64,000 bases of DNA from Mucilaginibacter sp. OK268 (GCF_900103125.1 NZ_FNJV01000001.1:434001-498000); one strand, 5' to 3'. Shown: positions 38,901 to 48,303, numbered from the stretch's first letter. Notes: generated by a model from the letters alone, not told the origin. Program-made: numbers and translations.

Positions 38901-40829
38901 ATGCAAACAGGAGAAAATGAACAGGCGCTCAGAAAAATCATTGATCTGATCAGGTTTACCGGAATTCTGATATTGATCCTGCATTTCTATTTCAGTTGTT
39001 ATGGCGTGTTTTACGAATTACACCTATCGCTTCCTATTGTCGACCAGATATTGGCACACTTCTATCGTTTGCCGGTTTTTAAAAGCGCTCTGCTCGCTAA
39101 ATCGGTTGCCATCGGCTTTGTGATCATTTCATTGATCGGCACCAAAGGAAAGAAGGCGGAAAATTTTAAACTTTTGAATGCCTTAACCTGGTCCGGCTTA
39201 GGTTTGGCCTTGTACTATGCCAGCGGCATTTTATTTAAACTCCGGGTGTCGTACTTAGTGATAACTGCGCTCTATATTTCGGTGACGCTAACCGGATTTT
39301 TGCTTTTTTTAACCGGCATAAGCATATTGTTCCGGATACTCCATGTGAATTTGAACGAGGACATTTTCAATCGGGAAAATGAAACTTTTCCGCAGGAGGA
39401 ACGAAAACTCGAAAATGAATATGCTGTCAATCTTCCGGCCCGGTATAATTTTAAAGGTAAAATCAGGAACAGCTGGATCAATATCATCAATCCGTTCCGG
39501 GGCACCCTGGTGATGGGTAGCCCCGGCGCGGGCAAGTCCTATTTTGTTATCCGTCACATTATCACGCAGCATATCAAAAAAGGATTCAGCATGCTGATCT
39601 ATGATTTTAAGTTCGACGACCTGTCGGTTATCGCTTATAATGCGCTGTTAAAATACGCGGGTAATTATAAAGTAAAACCCAGTATCTGGTTTATCGATTT
39701 CGACAATATCAAACATCGCTGTAATCCCCTGGAACCTGCAAGCATGGGCGATATCACCGACGCGATGGAGTCCTCGCGGACATTTATGCTGGGGCTAAAC
39801 CGGGAATGGATCAGGAAACAGGGAGATTTCTTTGTGGAATCACCGATCAACTTTGTGACCGCGCTGATCTGGTTTTTAAAAAAGTACCAGGATGGCAAGT
39901 ATTGCACCTTGCCACATGCGATAGAACTGGCGCAGGTGGATTATAAATATCTCTTTGCCCTATTAAAGATGGAGCCTGAAATAGAGGTGCTGATCAACCC
40001 CTTTATTTCCGCCTGGCAGAATGAGGCCTATGATCAGTTGGAGGGCCAGGTGGCCAGCGCGAAGATCAGCATGGCCCGGTTAGTCTCACCGGCCCTGTAT
40101 TATGTGTTGTCAGGTAATGATTTTACCCTGGACCTGAATAACCCCGATGATCCGAAAATTATTTGCTTGGGTAACAATCCCTTAAAGCAGCAGGTGTACG
40201 GAGCGGTTTTGAGTTTGTATATGTCACGTACCATTAAGGTCGTCAATCAAAAAAACAAATTGAAATGCAACCTGGTCGTGGACGAGTTTCCGACGATTTA
40301 CTTTAATAACATGGACAGCGTGATCGCTACGGCCCGTTCGAATAAAGTGGCAACCACATTGGCCCTGCAGGATTACAGCCAGTTAAAAAAAGACTACGGC
40401 CGGGAACAGGCGGAAGTGATCATGAACATTGTAGGGAATATCATATCCGGACAGGTTACAGGAGATACGGCAAAGCAGCTCAGTGAGCGTTTTGGCAAAA
40501 TCATGCAGGAACGTCAGAGTGTCACGATTAATAGCCAGGATACCTCCGTCAGCAAATCAACACAATTGGATTTCGCGGTGCCGGCATCGAAAATAGCGAC
40601 CCTGTCTTCCGGGGAATTTGTCGGGTTGGTAGCGGATGACCCGGACAATAAAATTAATTTGAAGGTTTTTCACAACGAGATCATCAACGACCATGAGGCC
40701 ATCAGGGAAGAGGAAAAAGCTTATAAACCATTACCCAGGGTGAGACGGATCGATAACGAGATGATTTTCGCGAATTACCTTGCGATCAAAAAAGATATTG
40801 AGCAGATCATCAGCCGGGAACTGTCCTGA
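38901..40829 (+). CDS. Type IV coupling protein (VirD4/TraG/MobC-type ATPase)
   Basis: A 642-residue protein with about four N-terminal membrane segments (roughly 18-38, 64-80, 95-112, 117-145). The first holds an HFYFSCYGVFY stretch, a variant of the YWFCY motif of Bacteroidota coupling proteins. Walker A is GSPGAGKS at 206-213, and Walker B-like LVVDEFPTIYF lies near 450, followed by the ARSNKVATTLALQDYSQL block of TraG/VirD4. It docks the relaxase-DNA complex to a type IV secretion channel. No channel (tra) genes are in the window, so the element is mobilisable rather than self-transmissible as far as can be seen. Confidence 0.9.
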   Translation: MQTGENEQALRKIIDLIRFTGILILILHFYFSCYGVFYELHLSLPIVDQILAHFYRLPVFKSALLAKSVAIGFVIISLIGTKGKKAENFKLLNALTWSGLGLALYYASGILFKLRVSYLVITALYISVTLTGFLLFLTGISILFRILHVNLNEDIFNRENETFPQEERKLENEYAVNLPARYNFKGKIRNSWINIINPFRGTLVMGSPGAGKSYFVIRHIITQHIKKGFSMLIYDFKFDDLSVIAYNALLKYAGNYKVKPSIWFIDFDNIKHRCNPLEPASMGDITDAMESSRTFMLGLNREWIRKQGDFFVESPINFVTALIWFLKKYQDGKYCTLPHAIELAQVDYKYLFALLKMEPEIEVLINPFISAWQNEAYDQLEGQVASAKISMARLVSPALYYVLSGNDFTLDLNNPDDPKIICLGNNPLKQQVYGAVLSLYMSRTIKVVNQKNKLKCNLVVDEFPTIYFNNMDSVIATARSNKVATTLALQDYSQLKKDYGREQAEVIMNIVGNIISGQVTGDTAKQLSERFGKIMQERQSVTINSQDTSVSKSTQLDFAVPASKIATLSSGEFVGLVADDPDNKINLKVFHNEIINDHEAIREEEKAYKPLPRVRRIDNEMIFANYLAIKKDIEQIISRELS

Positions 40830-41049
40830 AAGTAGTTTTGCGTAAATAATTTAAAACATGGGGGGATAAGGGGTTGTAATATAAATAAGGTTTTTTTACA
40901 TCTTTTTGGGTGTTTCGCAGTTTAAACGAGATCTGGTTGAACAGGAAATAGCCGTATTAAGCCAAAATTAACTTCCGATTTGTTACAACCCTTTTCTCCC
41001 TGTTTTACCCTTTGATTATGTTGTTAATTTGGATAACCAAATCATAGCC

Positions 41050-41499
41050 ATGAAAAAGGATGTCTTGTCAGAAATTGGTGTCGCCCTGCTGATCTTATTA
41101 TTTACCTATACCGCGGTCAGTAAGTTTTTAGATCATTATCGTTTTGTATTCCAGATGCGCCTGGCTCCCTTGCCGCTCATGAAATCCCTTGCCCCGGTAT
41201 TGGGCTGGCTAATGCCGGCCATGGAAAGCCTGACCGTGCTCGGACTGCTGATCCCGGTATACCGGCTGAAGGCGCTTTATGCGTCGGTTATCCTGTTGTG
41301 CAGTTTTGAGATCTATATTACCGGGATGTTATTGTCCGGGTTGGAATTGCCCTGTACCTGCGGTGGCATCATATCCCGCATGAGCTGGGGCCAGCACCTG
41401 GTATTTAACGCGGTATTTATCGGGATCGGTTTCATGGCTATTTCCTGTCTTCGAAGATCCTCCGGTCGTTTAGACAATAAACGAACGGCCACGTCATAA
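41050..41499 (+). CDS. MauE/DoxX-like redox-associated membrane protein
   Basis: A 149-residue inner-membrane protein with four hydrophobic segments. The ATG at 41050 is preferred over an in-frame TTG at 41029 because it starts a normal lysine-rich N-terminus. A conserved Cys-x-Cys pair (Cys102, Cys104, in LPCTCGG) lies in a loop, as in MauE/DoxX relatives that pass reducing equivalents to periplasmic thioredoxin-like proteins. A TlpA-like lipoprotein gene nearby (41914-43263) fits this role. It is followed by a small exported peptide gene 75 bases downstream. Confidence 0.8.
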   Translation: MKKDVLSEIGVALLILLFTYTAVSKFLDHYRFVFQMRLAPLPLMKSLAPVLGWLMPAMESLTVLGLLIPVYRLKALYASVILLCSFEIYITGMLLSGLELPCTCGGIISRMSWGQHLVFNAVFIGIGFMAISCLRRSSGRLDNKRTATS

Positions 41500-41574
41500 G
41501 AACTTTCACGCGCGTAAGCAGGTGGTACCGTTGCCTGTGACTAACGGTGTAATCAATGATTTAATACAATAACC

Positions 41575-41871
41575 ATGAAAAAAGTAAGATCGGGCTTAAT
41601 CGCCCTCGCATTGACCATTGGGGTTGCTGCGGCTTTTGCGAACAGTTCGGACGCGAAAGCAGGAAAACTGGTAAACTTCAACTGGCAGACCGTAGATGCC
41701 AGCGGTAACCAGGTAAAGGTAGCCGATGGAGGTATTTACGACCCTAACCGCTCACTGGCCGAAGCCAAGGCTGATTACGGGTGTGCCGGTTTGGCTGCCA
41801 CCTGCGCCTCTACGGTTCCGGCTCAGGATGTAGATCCTACGCCATCGGCTCTTTACATCAGGCATAATTAA
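41575..41871 (+). CDS. DUF6520-type small exported protein
   Basis: A 98-residue precursor with a signal peptide (about residues 1-23, cleavage after AFA) and a mature part of about 75 residues. It carries FNWQTVD and two cysteines (Cys70 and Cys77) that could form a disulfide loop. The length, the signal and the TPSALYIRHN end fit the Bacteroidota DUF6520 group, which has no known function. Such genes commonly neighbour MauE-like proteins. Its mRNA ends at the strong terminator directly after the stop. Confidence 0.75.
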   Translation: MKKVRSGLIALALTIGVAAAFANSSDAKAGKLVNFNWQTVDASGNQVKVADGGIYDPNRSLAEAKADYGCAGLAATCASTVPAQDVDPTPSALYIRHN

Positions 41872-41878
41872 TGTGCTA

Positions 41879-41905
41879 AAGGAAGCTGCCTGACGCAGCT
41901 TCCTT
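41879..41905. terminator. Bidirectional rho-independent terminator
   Basis: A perfect 11-base-pair stem (AAGGAAGCTGC paired with GCAGCTTCCTT) around a 5-base loop. It is followed by AATTTTTG on the + strand and, on the other strand, preceded by an A-rich stretch. It lies between the DUF6520 gene and the convergent tlpA-like gene and should stop transcription from both sides. Confidence 0.85.
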
Positions 41906-41913
41906 AATTTTTG

Positions 41914-43263
41914 TTATTCGTTTTCTGATATCACGAAAACGGGAATAATCCGTTTTCCTGCCTCCAGGGAAAAGCCAAGGGGATTAATCACAGCGTTGAT
42001 CTGCTCTGGTGTAAGTCCCTTTTTGATCTGGACGTTCACGTTGAAGATTTTGCTCAAAGATATCCCGGACTCATTGATGATTGTTCCGTAGCCGATGCGG
42101 TGATTTAAGAGCTCCGTCAATTGCTGGATATTTATTGGCTGGTAATTGCTTGATTTATTTGCGTTGTCAGGTAAGGTATTTGCCTGGCCTTGTGAACTTT
42201 GGTTTGCTGGCTGCCTGGCCAGCTTAAGTACATAACAGTCCATGTTTCGCCGCTCGTACCGTCCGTTTATATTCAGGTACCGGTTGAGGTCGGCTATCAT
42301 GTATTTTTGCAAAATGGTGTCTGCCACCCGGTAGGGTAATTTCAGGTCGTAACAATAAGAATTGGCATCAGCCCAGGCGCTGAAGCTCGTATAGGAAGAG
42401 TTTCGGAAACTGATCGGAGCTAACTGGGGGAGCATATATTTCAGAGAGTCTTTAACCTCGAAGATCAGCCGGCTGTAATTTTGCGCGCTGTACCAGTGAC
42501 CGATAACAGCGTTCCAGTAAAGGTCCCGGATCGTCAGGTTACCCATAAAGATCCGGTTAAATTTCCGGGGTTCCTTCGCGTCGTTGCCCAGGAAAGCGTC
42601 AAAAGATAGCATTCCTTTAACTGCACGGGTAAATATGGAGCGGCTCTGGAAGCTGGTGTCCATGATATGGAATGGTTCAGTAATACTGGACGTGCCCAGG
42701 TTCATTTTGTCCTGCTTGATACTTGCCGCTATCGGTCGGTTACTCAGCGCATTCCTGATATTGGAACTGGTGACATCCGTGCCCTCGGAGATCATGGTCA
42801 CTTTCCCGGTTTGGTCGATCCAGACGATATGTGGTAAAAGCTTGTGCGGGAACAGCCGCCGGGTCAGGATCGAATCGCTGGTCAGGGTCAGGTAAGCTTT
42901 GGAATTTAAGTCGGGTCGTCTTTTGAATAGCCTGTCGATCTTCTGGTAACTTTCATAACCTACGGCCACGATCTGCAATTGGTCCCCGAACTCTTTTTTG
43001 AGCTCAATTAACCGGGGCATTTCCTCCAGGCAGCCGGCACACCAGGTGCCCCAGAAATCCAATAGCAACAGTTTGTTCCGGTAGAGTTCGCTCAGCTTGA
43101 CTTTTTTCAGGGTGTCCCCGTAAAAGCCGCGAAGGGTAATGTCGGGTACATGCTCCCCTATATGAATTTCCTGGGTTCCTTTTTCCTGGCTCCGGACTTC
43201 GGAGCACGATCCTGCCGCTAACAACAAGAGCAGGGTGATCTTTAAATAATAGAAGGTTTTCAT
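41914..43263 (-). CDS. TlpA-like thioredoxin lipoprotein with C-terminal extension
   Basis: A 449-residue lipoprotein (lipobox AAGSC, Cys20). The thioredoxin domain spans about 35-170, with active site WCAGC (Cys75 and Cys78) after LLLLDFWGT. The later part is unusual: about 200 residues with no recognised fold, then a stretch like DUF3738/secretin-type domains at the end (QLTELLNHRIG, VQIKKGLTPEQ). It could reduce disulfides on an exported or imported substrate. Its start overlaps the stop of the SusD gene by one base (TAATG), so it is the third gene of the susC-susD-tlpA operon. Confidence 0.8.
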   Translation of the reverse strand: MKTFYYLKITLLLLLAAGSCSEVRSQEKGTQEIHIGEHVPDITLRGFYGDTLKKVKLSELYRNKLLLLDFWGTWCAGCLEEMPRLIELKKEFGDQLQIVAVGYESYQKIDRLFKRRPDLNSKAYLTLTSDSILTRRLFPHKLLPHIVWIDQTGKVTMISEGTDVTSSNIRNALSNRPIAASIKQDKMNLGTSSITEPFHIMDTSFQSRSIFTRAVKGMLSFDAFLGNDAKEPRKFNRIFMGNLTIRDLYWNAVIGHWYSAQNYSRLIFEVKDSLKYMLPQLAPISFRNSSYTSFSAWADANSYCYDLKLPYRVADTILQKYMIADLNRYLNINGRYERRNMDCYVLKLARQPANQSSQGQANTLPDNANKSSNYQPINIQQLTELLNHRIGYGTIINESGISLSKIFNVNVQIKKGLTPEQINAVINPLGFSLEAGKRIIPVFVISENE

Positions 43264-44612
43264 TAGTATCCTGGATTTTGAGTAAGATTTGGATCATTCA
43301 GTATTTCGGCTTGCGGTATAGGGAAGAGCGCCGATGATGGCTTCCACAAGGGCTTAATTGGTGACAAGACCTGATCGATGGTTTGATACCTTTTCAGGTC
43401 AATGAAGCGGTTGCCGCCTTCGTTGAAAAGCTCGGCCTGCCGTTCCTGCCGGATGGCGGTCAGCAACTCATCAGCGGTAGTCGCCGTTGTTGCGGGCAAA
43501 CCCGCTCTTTGCCGGATGGTATTCAGGTCTGCTCTGGCGCCGGAGAGGTCCTGTTGTCGCAGCCTGGATTCTCCTCTGATCAAATACAGCTCCGCCAGCC
43601 GGATATAGGTGCTGTATTCCGCCAGCGGGCCTGTAGTCGGGTTACGTTGTTTATACGTATAGGGATAATAATACTGTAGGCCGGAAACGGTTACGGAATT
43701 GACCCAGCTTGTCCTGCGTTTGTCTCCTGTTTCGAAGGAAGCCAGCAACTGCGGCGACACCTGATAGACGGGAATCCCCGATGACGGGACCGAGTTTAAG
43801 GTGGATGCTCCCGTGGAATTCCATAATTGGAGAATAGCTTCGGCGTTATTCGCGGTGAAGACCTGATTCAGGTTGCTCAGCAGGTTGTATTGCCCCGAGC
43901 TAATGACCTGGTCCGCCTGTGCTCCGGCATGGACGTAATCGTTATTGAACAGGTAGGCCTTGGCCAGCAGGGCAGCGGCCGCCCATCGGTTGGCCTGGAT
44001 CTTTTCCCCGCCAAAAGGATAGGCGGCGGGCAATAATCGCTGACCTTCGGTCAGGTCGAGGATGACCCGGGTCATCACCGCTTTTGCGGGCGACCGGGCG
44101 GCTTTGGCGTTTTGGGTGACGGCGGTGGTCAGTACCAGCGGGACATCCCCGTAGATATTGACCAGCTGGTAATAACAGTAGGCCCGGACAAATCTCGCCT
44201 CACCCATGCACGTGTTTTTCAGCGTCGGTGGCAGGCTTTTCACCGGCTGAATGCCTTCAAGCAAAGCGTTGGCTTTATAGATCGTAGCATACAGGTTTTG
44301 CCAGATGCTCAGCACCGCGGTATTGCCGGTGGTTAGCGATCCATTGGTAAACTCGGTGGACACGGAACTGACGGTCGTCGTTTTCAATTCGTCTGTATAA
44401 GTGCCGATATACCGGATAAAGTTGGCATCCACCGTACCGAACAGGGTATAGAGGTTGGCGGTAGCCGCGACCGCGGAACTGCTGTCGCCGAATACTTTGT
44501 CAGGCGTCAGCTGGTTAGGGGGAAGATCGGTACTGGCCATCTTCCTGCACCCGGTGCAGGTGAAGATAAGCAGCGCGGGCAATAGCAGCCCGTATTTCAG
44601 GATATTTTTCAT
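43263..44612 (-). CDS. SusD/RagB-type lipoprotein
   Basis: A 449-residue lipoprotein with lipobox Cys22 (CTGC). SusD features are clear: GEARFVRAYCYYQLVNIYGDVP and the C-terminal TYIRLAELYLIRGE.RLR, DLNTIRQRAGL and EGNRFIDLKR-like blocks. It is a typical length for RagB-like proteins. It overlaps susC by 4 bases and tlpA by 1, so a single unit is certain. Since no glycoside hydrolase is next to it, a peptide or metal-complex substrate, rather than a glycan, is possible. Confidence 0.9.
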   Translation of the reverse strand: MKNILKYGLLLPALLIFTCTGCRKMASTDLPPNQLTPDKVFGDSSSAVAATANLYTLFGTVDANFIRYIGTYTDELKTTTVSSVSTEFTNGSLTTGNTAVLSIWQNLYATIYKANALLEGIQPVKSLPPTLKNTCMGEARFVRAYCYYQLVNIYGDVPLVLTTAVTQNAKAARSPAKAVMTRVILDLTEGQRLLPAAYPFGGEKIQANRWAAAALLAKAYLFNNDYVHAGAQADQVISSGQYNLLSNLNQVFTANNAEAILQLWNSTGASTLNSVPSSGIPVYQVSPQLLASFETGDKRRTSWVNSVTVSGLQYYYPYTYKQRNPTTGPLAEYSTYIRLAELYLIRGESRLRQQDLSGARADLNTIRQRAGLPATTATTADELLTAIRQERQAELFNEGGNRFIDLKRYQTIDQVLSPIKPLWKPSSALFPIPQAEILNDPNLTQNPGY

Positions 44613-47560
44613 AGTGTTGTTTTTAGACCGAAAATGATGCTTTTCAATGGAGCCACGCCTCCGCTTCCTCCGCTGATCTCGGGATCAAAGCGCTGTTTGT
44701 TGGCGATCACCCAGAGGTTTTGGCCGTTAATATATAATTGGAGGTCTTTCAGGCCCAGGCGTTTTAGCAGGGCGGCCTTGGGTGTATAGGAAATGGCCAG
44801 GTTCTTTAGCCTGCCGTAGGAGGCGTCCGGTAACTGGGTGGAGTTGTATTGGGAGGAAACGATATTCACGGAGGCGCGGGGGATATCGGTGACATCACCG
44901 GGCTTTTGCCACCTGTTCAGCACGAACAAGGGGTCGTTATAGGGATAGGCTCCTAACAGTGGCTGATAACCCAGGTAACGCCTTTTCACGAACTCCATGG
45001 TTACGTCAAGCGCGAATCCTTTATAGGAAAAGGAATTGGTCCAGCCACCGAATAGATCCGGACTGGTCTTGCCTAATACCACGAGGTCCGCGGGTGTGGT
45101 GATCTTACCGTCGTTATTAATGTCGGCGAATTGCGCGATACCGGTTTGCGGATCGACCCCTAACAGCTTCAGTCCTTTTTTGACACTCAGGTCCTGGCCG
45201 ACGATATAGGTGTTGGCATAGCTGGACCCTTCGATATTTGGAAAGCTTTGAAGCTTGTTTTTGGGCAGGGTCAGGTTGATCGTGCTGGTCCAGTTCAATC
45301 CCTTGCCGCTTAGGGCTTGTACTTTCAGGTCGAGCTCCAACCCGGTATTTTGGATCACTGCCGGGAAGTTGGCCTGGTAGGACGCGAATCCTGCGAGATA
45401 GGGGATCTTATAAGCGATCAGCTGTTTACTGCTGTTATGCCGGTACCAGGCCGTAGTGAACAGGATCCGGTCATGGATAAATCCCAGCTCCAGCGCTGCT
45501 TCGAGCTTGCGGGTGGTTTCCCAGCTGTAATCCGGGTTGGCGACCCGGGCCGGTGACAGGGTCGACGTGCCCCCGTAAACGGTTCCGGCATTATAACTGG
45601 ATATATACTGGTAGTCACTGATCTGGTCATTCCCGGTCGTACCATAGCTGCCCCGGAGTTTTCCGTAGCTCAAAAAGGGGAGGCTTCTTTTGATCCCATT
45701 TTCTTCCGTGAATATCCAGGCTCCACCGATCGCGTAAAAATTGCCGAATTGCTTACCCGGTCCAAAGCGGCTGGAGCCGTCCCGCCGGAAGTTGAGATCG
45801 AGCAGGTATTTTTTTTTCCGGTTATAATTTACCCGCCCAAAGACCGAAACATATTTATACAGGGAGTAGGTGTTAATCTGGTTGACGATGGTGTTAGCGG
45901 CTCCGAGGTTACCCAGCAGGGCGGGGTTGCTGACCCCGTCGCCCTCCAGGGTGTATCCGGTATTCTCTACATGTTGGAAAGTGCCGGCGATCAGGGCGGT
46001 CAGCACATCCCCGGAAATCTCTTTCCGGTAATTGAGTTGTGGTTCCAGGATATAACGCTGGGAAACACTGTTGGAGAAATAGGCGGTAGGCAAGGGGTCA
46101 AAGGAGGGGTCCTGGGAATCCTGAGGCAGGGTGGCCACCTGGTCTAATGCGTAACGGTTATAACCCAGGCTGATCTTGGCATCCATTCCCGGGAACAGCT
46201 TGTAGCCTAACGAGGTGCTGACATTGATATAATCTGTATTGCTGCGCTGTTTTTGTTCCAGCGCCGCTACCGGGTTACTGATGTCCCAGTTATAGCTCCC
46301 GTCCGGGTTGCGGACCAGGAAATTGGGGGGAATGGAAAAAGCGCCGCTGTTGATGGCGGAATAAAGGGTGTGGTTGTTGTCTTTATTATAGTTGACGGAC
46401 AGGGTGAGGTTGAACCGCTGATCATTACTGCTATGGTTGAAATTGAAATAACCGCCGCCCTTTTTATAGTTTTCATCACCGGGCAGGATGGTCCCCTCAT
46501 TCCGGTAATTCAGGCTGAACAGGTATTGGTTATTCTCGTTACCGCCGGCGATACTGGTCTGCAGCGTGGTAACCTGTGCGGTTTTGCCATAAAAATAACG
46601 CTGCCAGTCGGTTGACTTCGTCGTATCCCATTTAAGCAGGTCGGGCGCTGTGTTCACATCTGGGATGACGCCATCATTGGCAAAAGCCTCCCGCCGGAGT
46701 TTCAGGTAATAGGGCAATCCTAATACAGGGTTTATCCGGCTGATCTTGCTGATGCCATGGGTGAGGTCCACCGTGACCCGGTCCCCGCCTTTTTTTCCTT
46801 TTTTGGTGGTGATCAGCACCACGCCGTTAGCGGCCCTTGATCCGTAGATCGCCGTAGCGTCCGCGTCTTTTAAAATATCGATGCTTTCGATATCGTCGGG
46901 GTTGATGATACTTAGGGGGCTGATGATGCCGTTAGCGCCATTCAGCGCTCCGCTTCCATAGGGTGAGGTTGACAGGAATGGAACACCATCTACGATGAAC
47001 AGCGGGTCTGTACCGGAGGCCAGCGAGCCCTGGCCGCGGATTTGTACTTTGATGCCTCCTCCCGGCAAGCCGTTCGTCGTTTGTACCAGGACGCCGGAAG
47101 CACGGCCTTGTAATGCCGCTAATGGATTGCTGACCGGCTGGTTTTCGATCTCTTTGGCGGATATGGACGCGACGCTCCCCGTATTGAATCTTTTCGTGGT
47201 TGTTCCGTACCCGATGACCTGCACTTCATTGAGGGCGCTGAGGTCTGGTGTCAGTTGTATGGACAGGGGTGCTGTCCTGGTATGCTCAAAGGGAATACTG
47301 GCTTTTTGGAAGCCGATAAAACTGACAGTAAGTGTTCCGCTCTTGACGGTTACAAACAGCTTAAAGGTACCATCGGCGCTGGTAATGGCCGGTACCCGGG
47401 TACCCTGTAGCAGCACGGTAGCGCCGGGCAGGGGCTTGCCCTGTTCGTCGGTTACTTTACCGGTCAGGGTCTGGGAAAACTGGGGGCTGAGTTCCTGTGC
47501 GGGCAGCTTAAAAAAAAGGCAAAGCGTGGCCAGCACCATAAAAAATATCGTTTTTTTCAT
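44609..47560 (-). CDS. SusC/RagA-type TonB-dependent transporter
   Basis: A 983-residue protein if started at 47560, where MKKTIFFMVLATLC opens a signal peptide ending PAQ. The frame extends further to 47626 but without better signals. CarboxypepD_reg domain (LTGKVTDEQGKPLPG), TonB-box-like NEVQVIGYGTTTK, plug (GRASGVLVQT, ILKDADATAIYGSRAANGV) and barrel follow. It is shorter than the PUL SusC and clearly not a close copy of it. Together with SusD and the TlpA-like protein it would import something that needs disulfide reduction or is redox-active. Confidence 0.92.
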   Translation of the reverse strand: MKKTIFFMVLATLCLFFKLPAQELSPQFSQTLTGKVTDEQGKPLPGATVLLQGTRVPAITSADGTFKLFVTVKSGTLTVSFIGFQKASIPFEHTRTAPLSIQLTPDLSALNEVQVIGYGTTTKRFNTGSVASISAKEIENQPVSNPLAALQGRASGVLVQTTNGLPGGGIKVQIRGQGSLASGTDPLFIVDGVPFLSTSPYGSGALNGANGIISPLSIINPDDIESIDILKDADATAIYGSRAANGVVLITTKKGKKGGDRVTVDLTHGISKISRINPVLGLPYYLKLRREAFANDGVIPDVNTAPDLLKWDTTKSTDWQRYFYGKTAQVTTLQTSIAGGNENNQYLFSLNYRNEGTILPGDENYKKGGGYFNFNHSSNDQRFNLTLSVNYNKDNNHTLYSAINSGAFSIPPNFLVRNPDGSYNWDISNPVAALEQKQRSNTDYINVSTSLGYKLFPGMDAKISLGYNRYALDQVATLPQDSQDPSFDPLPTAYFSNSVSQRYILEPQLNYRKEISGDVLTALIAGTFQHVENTGYTLEGDGVSNPALLGNLGAANTIVNQINTYSLYKYVSVFGRVNYNRKKKYLLDLNFRRDGSSRFGPGKQFGNFYAIGGAWIFTEENGIKRSLPFLSYGKLRGSYGTTGNDQISDYQYISSYNAGTVYGGTSTLSPARVANPDYSWETTRKLEAALELGFIHDRILFTTAWYRHNSSKQLIAYKIPYLAGFASYQANFPAVIQNTGLELDLKVQALSGKGLNWTSTINLTLPKNKLQSFPNIEGSSYANTYIVGQDLSVKKGLKLLGVDPQTGIAQFADINNDGKITTPADLVVLGKTSPDLFGGWTNSFSYKGFALDVTMEFVKRRYLGYQPLLGAYPYNDPLFVLNRWQKPGDVTDIPRASVNIVSSQYNSTQLPDASYGRLKNLAISYTPKAALLKRLGLKDLQLYINGQNLWVIANKQRFDPEISGGSGGVAPLKSIIFGLKTTL

Positions 47561-47594
47561 GTGTGTTTGGGGTTGTTTAAAAAATCGGGAAGAA

Positions 47595-47673
47595 ATGCCC
47601 GTTCGGGCATGGATGGGATAGGTCAATAACGGCAGCCGGAAGCTTAACTATTAACTGATCGGACTGCCGTTAT
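47595..47673. promoter_or_regulatory. Hairpins in the leader of the second susC operon
   Basis: Two inverted repeats lie between susC and the next gene upstream. ATGCCC/GGGCAT around a 4-base loop is at 47595-47610. ATAACGGCAG (47626-47635) is perfectly repeated inverted as CTGCCGTTAT (47664-47673) around 28 bases. The first would fold in the susC leader. The second could be an operator, a leader structure, or a terminator for the gene at 47733-47993. Confidence 0.4.
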
Positions 47674-47732
47674 CGTTACTGGTCATTCCGGCGGGCAAAT
47701 GACAAGTAACCATTGGTTCATGTGAATCGTGG

Positions 47733-47993
47733 TCATTTGTCGGCTCCTTTCTGCATTTCTTTGTGGTAGTTATACAGGGCAAGGGCCAGGTCGGGGAGCT
47801 TGTCCATGAAGTCGCCTAACTCTTCCGGCGTTAAGGTGTGCAGTTCTTTGCCTCTGCCGGTGGTACCGAAGGCAAACCATTTGAACAGCTCACTTTTTAG
47901 CGCGGGAGAATCAATGCCGGCAAAGATCCGCTCTAACGCTTCTTCAGCGCTGAGTAACTGGATCCGGTTGATTGATTTGAGTTTTGCGTCCAT
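47733..47993 (-). CDS. Small hypothetical protein upstream of susC
   Basis: An 86-residue soluble, mostly helical protein (SAEEALERIFAGIDSP, LFKWFAFGTTGRGKEL, TPEELGDFMDKLPDLALALYNYHKEM). It has no signal peptide or membrane segment. I do not recognise a family. It lies on the same strand as the susC-susD-tlpA operon, 170 bases upstream, and has a codon style like its neighbours, so it is probably a real gene of the same cargo block. Confidence 0.6.
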   Translation of the reverse strand: MDAKLKSINRIQLLSAEEALERIFAGIDSPALKSELFKWFAFGTTGRGKELHTLTPEELGDFMDKLPDLALALYNYHKEMQKGADK

Positions 47994-48055
47994 CCCTGTA
48001 TATCGTTAAAGAAGGGTTTCTGCTGCTTTGCCGGAGCAAAAGAAGGCGTGGAACC

Positions 48056-48185
48056 CGACTTATTGCTCTGGAGGTACTGGTATACCGGGAAACAAATAAG
48101 TGAGCCCACGCCTATAGCGTAGGCATTCCACTTATCGACTCGTTTCCATTAAATTACCAGTTTCCCAGAGCGAGTTTTAAGTGCG
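48056..48185. repeat. Long imperfect inverted repeat
   Basis: Arm 48056-48111 reversed and complemented aligns with arm 48117-48185: GCGTGGGC with GCGTAGGC, then CACTTAT, GTTTCC, ACCAGT, CCAGAGC and TAAGT in both, with small gaps in the former. Only about 5 bases separate the arms. A transcript would fold into a long interrupted hairpin. No gene covers it. It may be a decayed mobile end, a recombination site or a structured RNA. Confidence 0.55.
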
Positions 48186-48277
48186 AATGCTTCTATTTAT
48201 CTATGAAGAATCGCAAAAATAATTAAAGTATTCACATCTAATCGATGCTTAAAACACTAAAGTAAGTAATTTTTTCC

Positions 48278-48303
48278 AAATGGTACATAACTATGTACCA
48301 TTT
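48278..48303. promoter_or_regulatory. Perfect palindromic operator upstream of the XRE gene
   Basis: Twelve-base arms AAATGGTACATA and TATGTACCATTT are separated by two bases. The palindrome ends 29 bases before the ATG of the XRE regulator, and AT-rich sequence surrounds it. It is a typical dimeric repressor site, most simply for autoregulation by the XRE protein. Confidence 0.75.

Noticed and set aside
41029..41049. TTG start for the MauE-like gene
   Set aside because: The ATG 21 bases downstream starts a typical lysine-rich N-terminus directly before the first membrane segment.
46995..47621. 208-codon open frame on the + strand
   Set aside because: Antisense shadow of the second susC gene.
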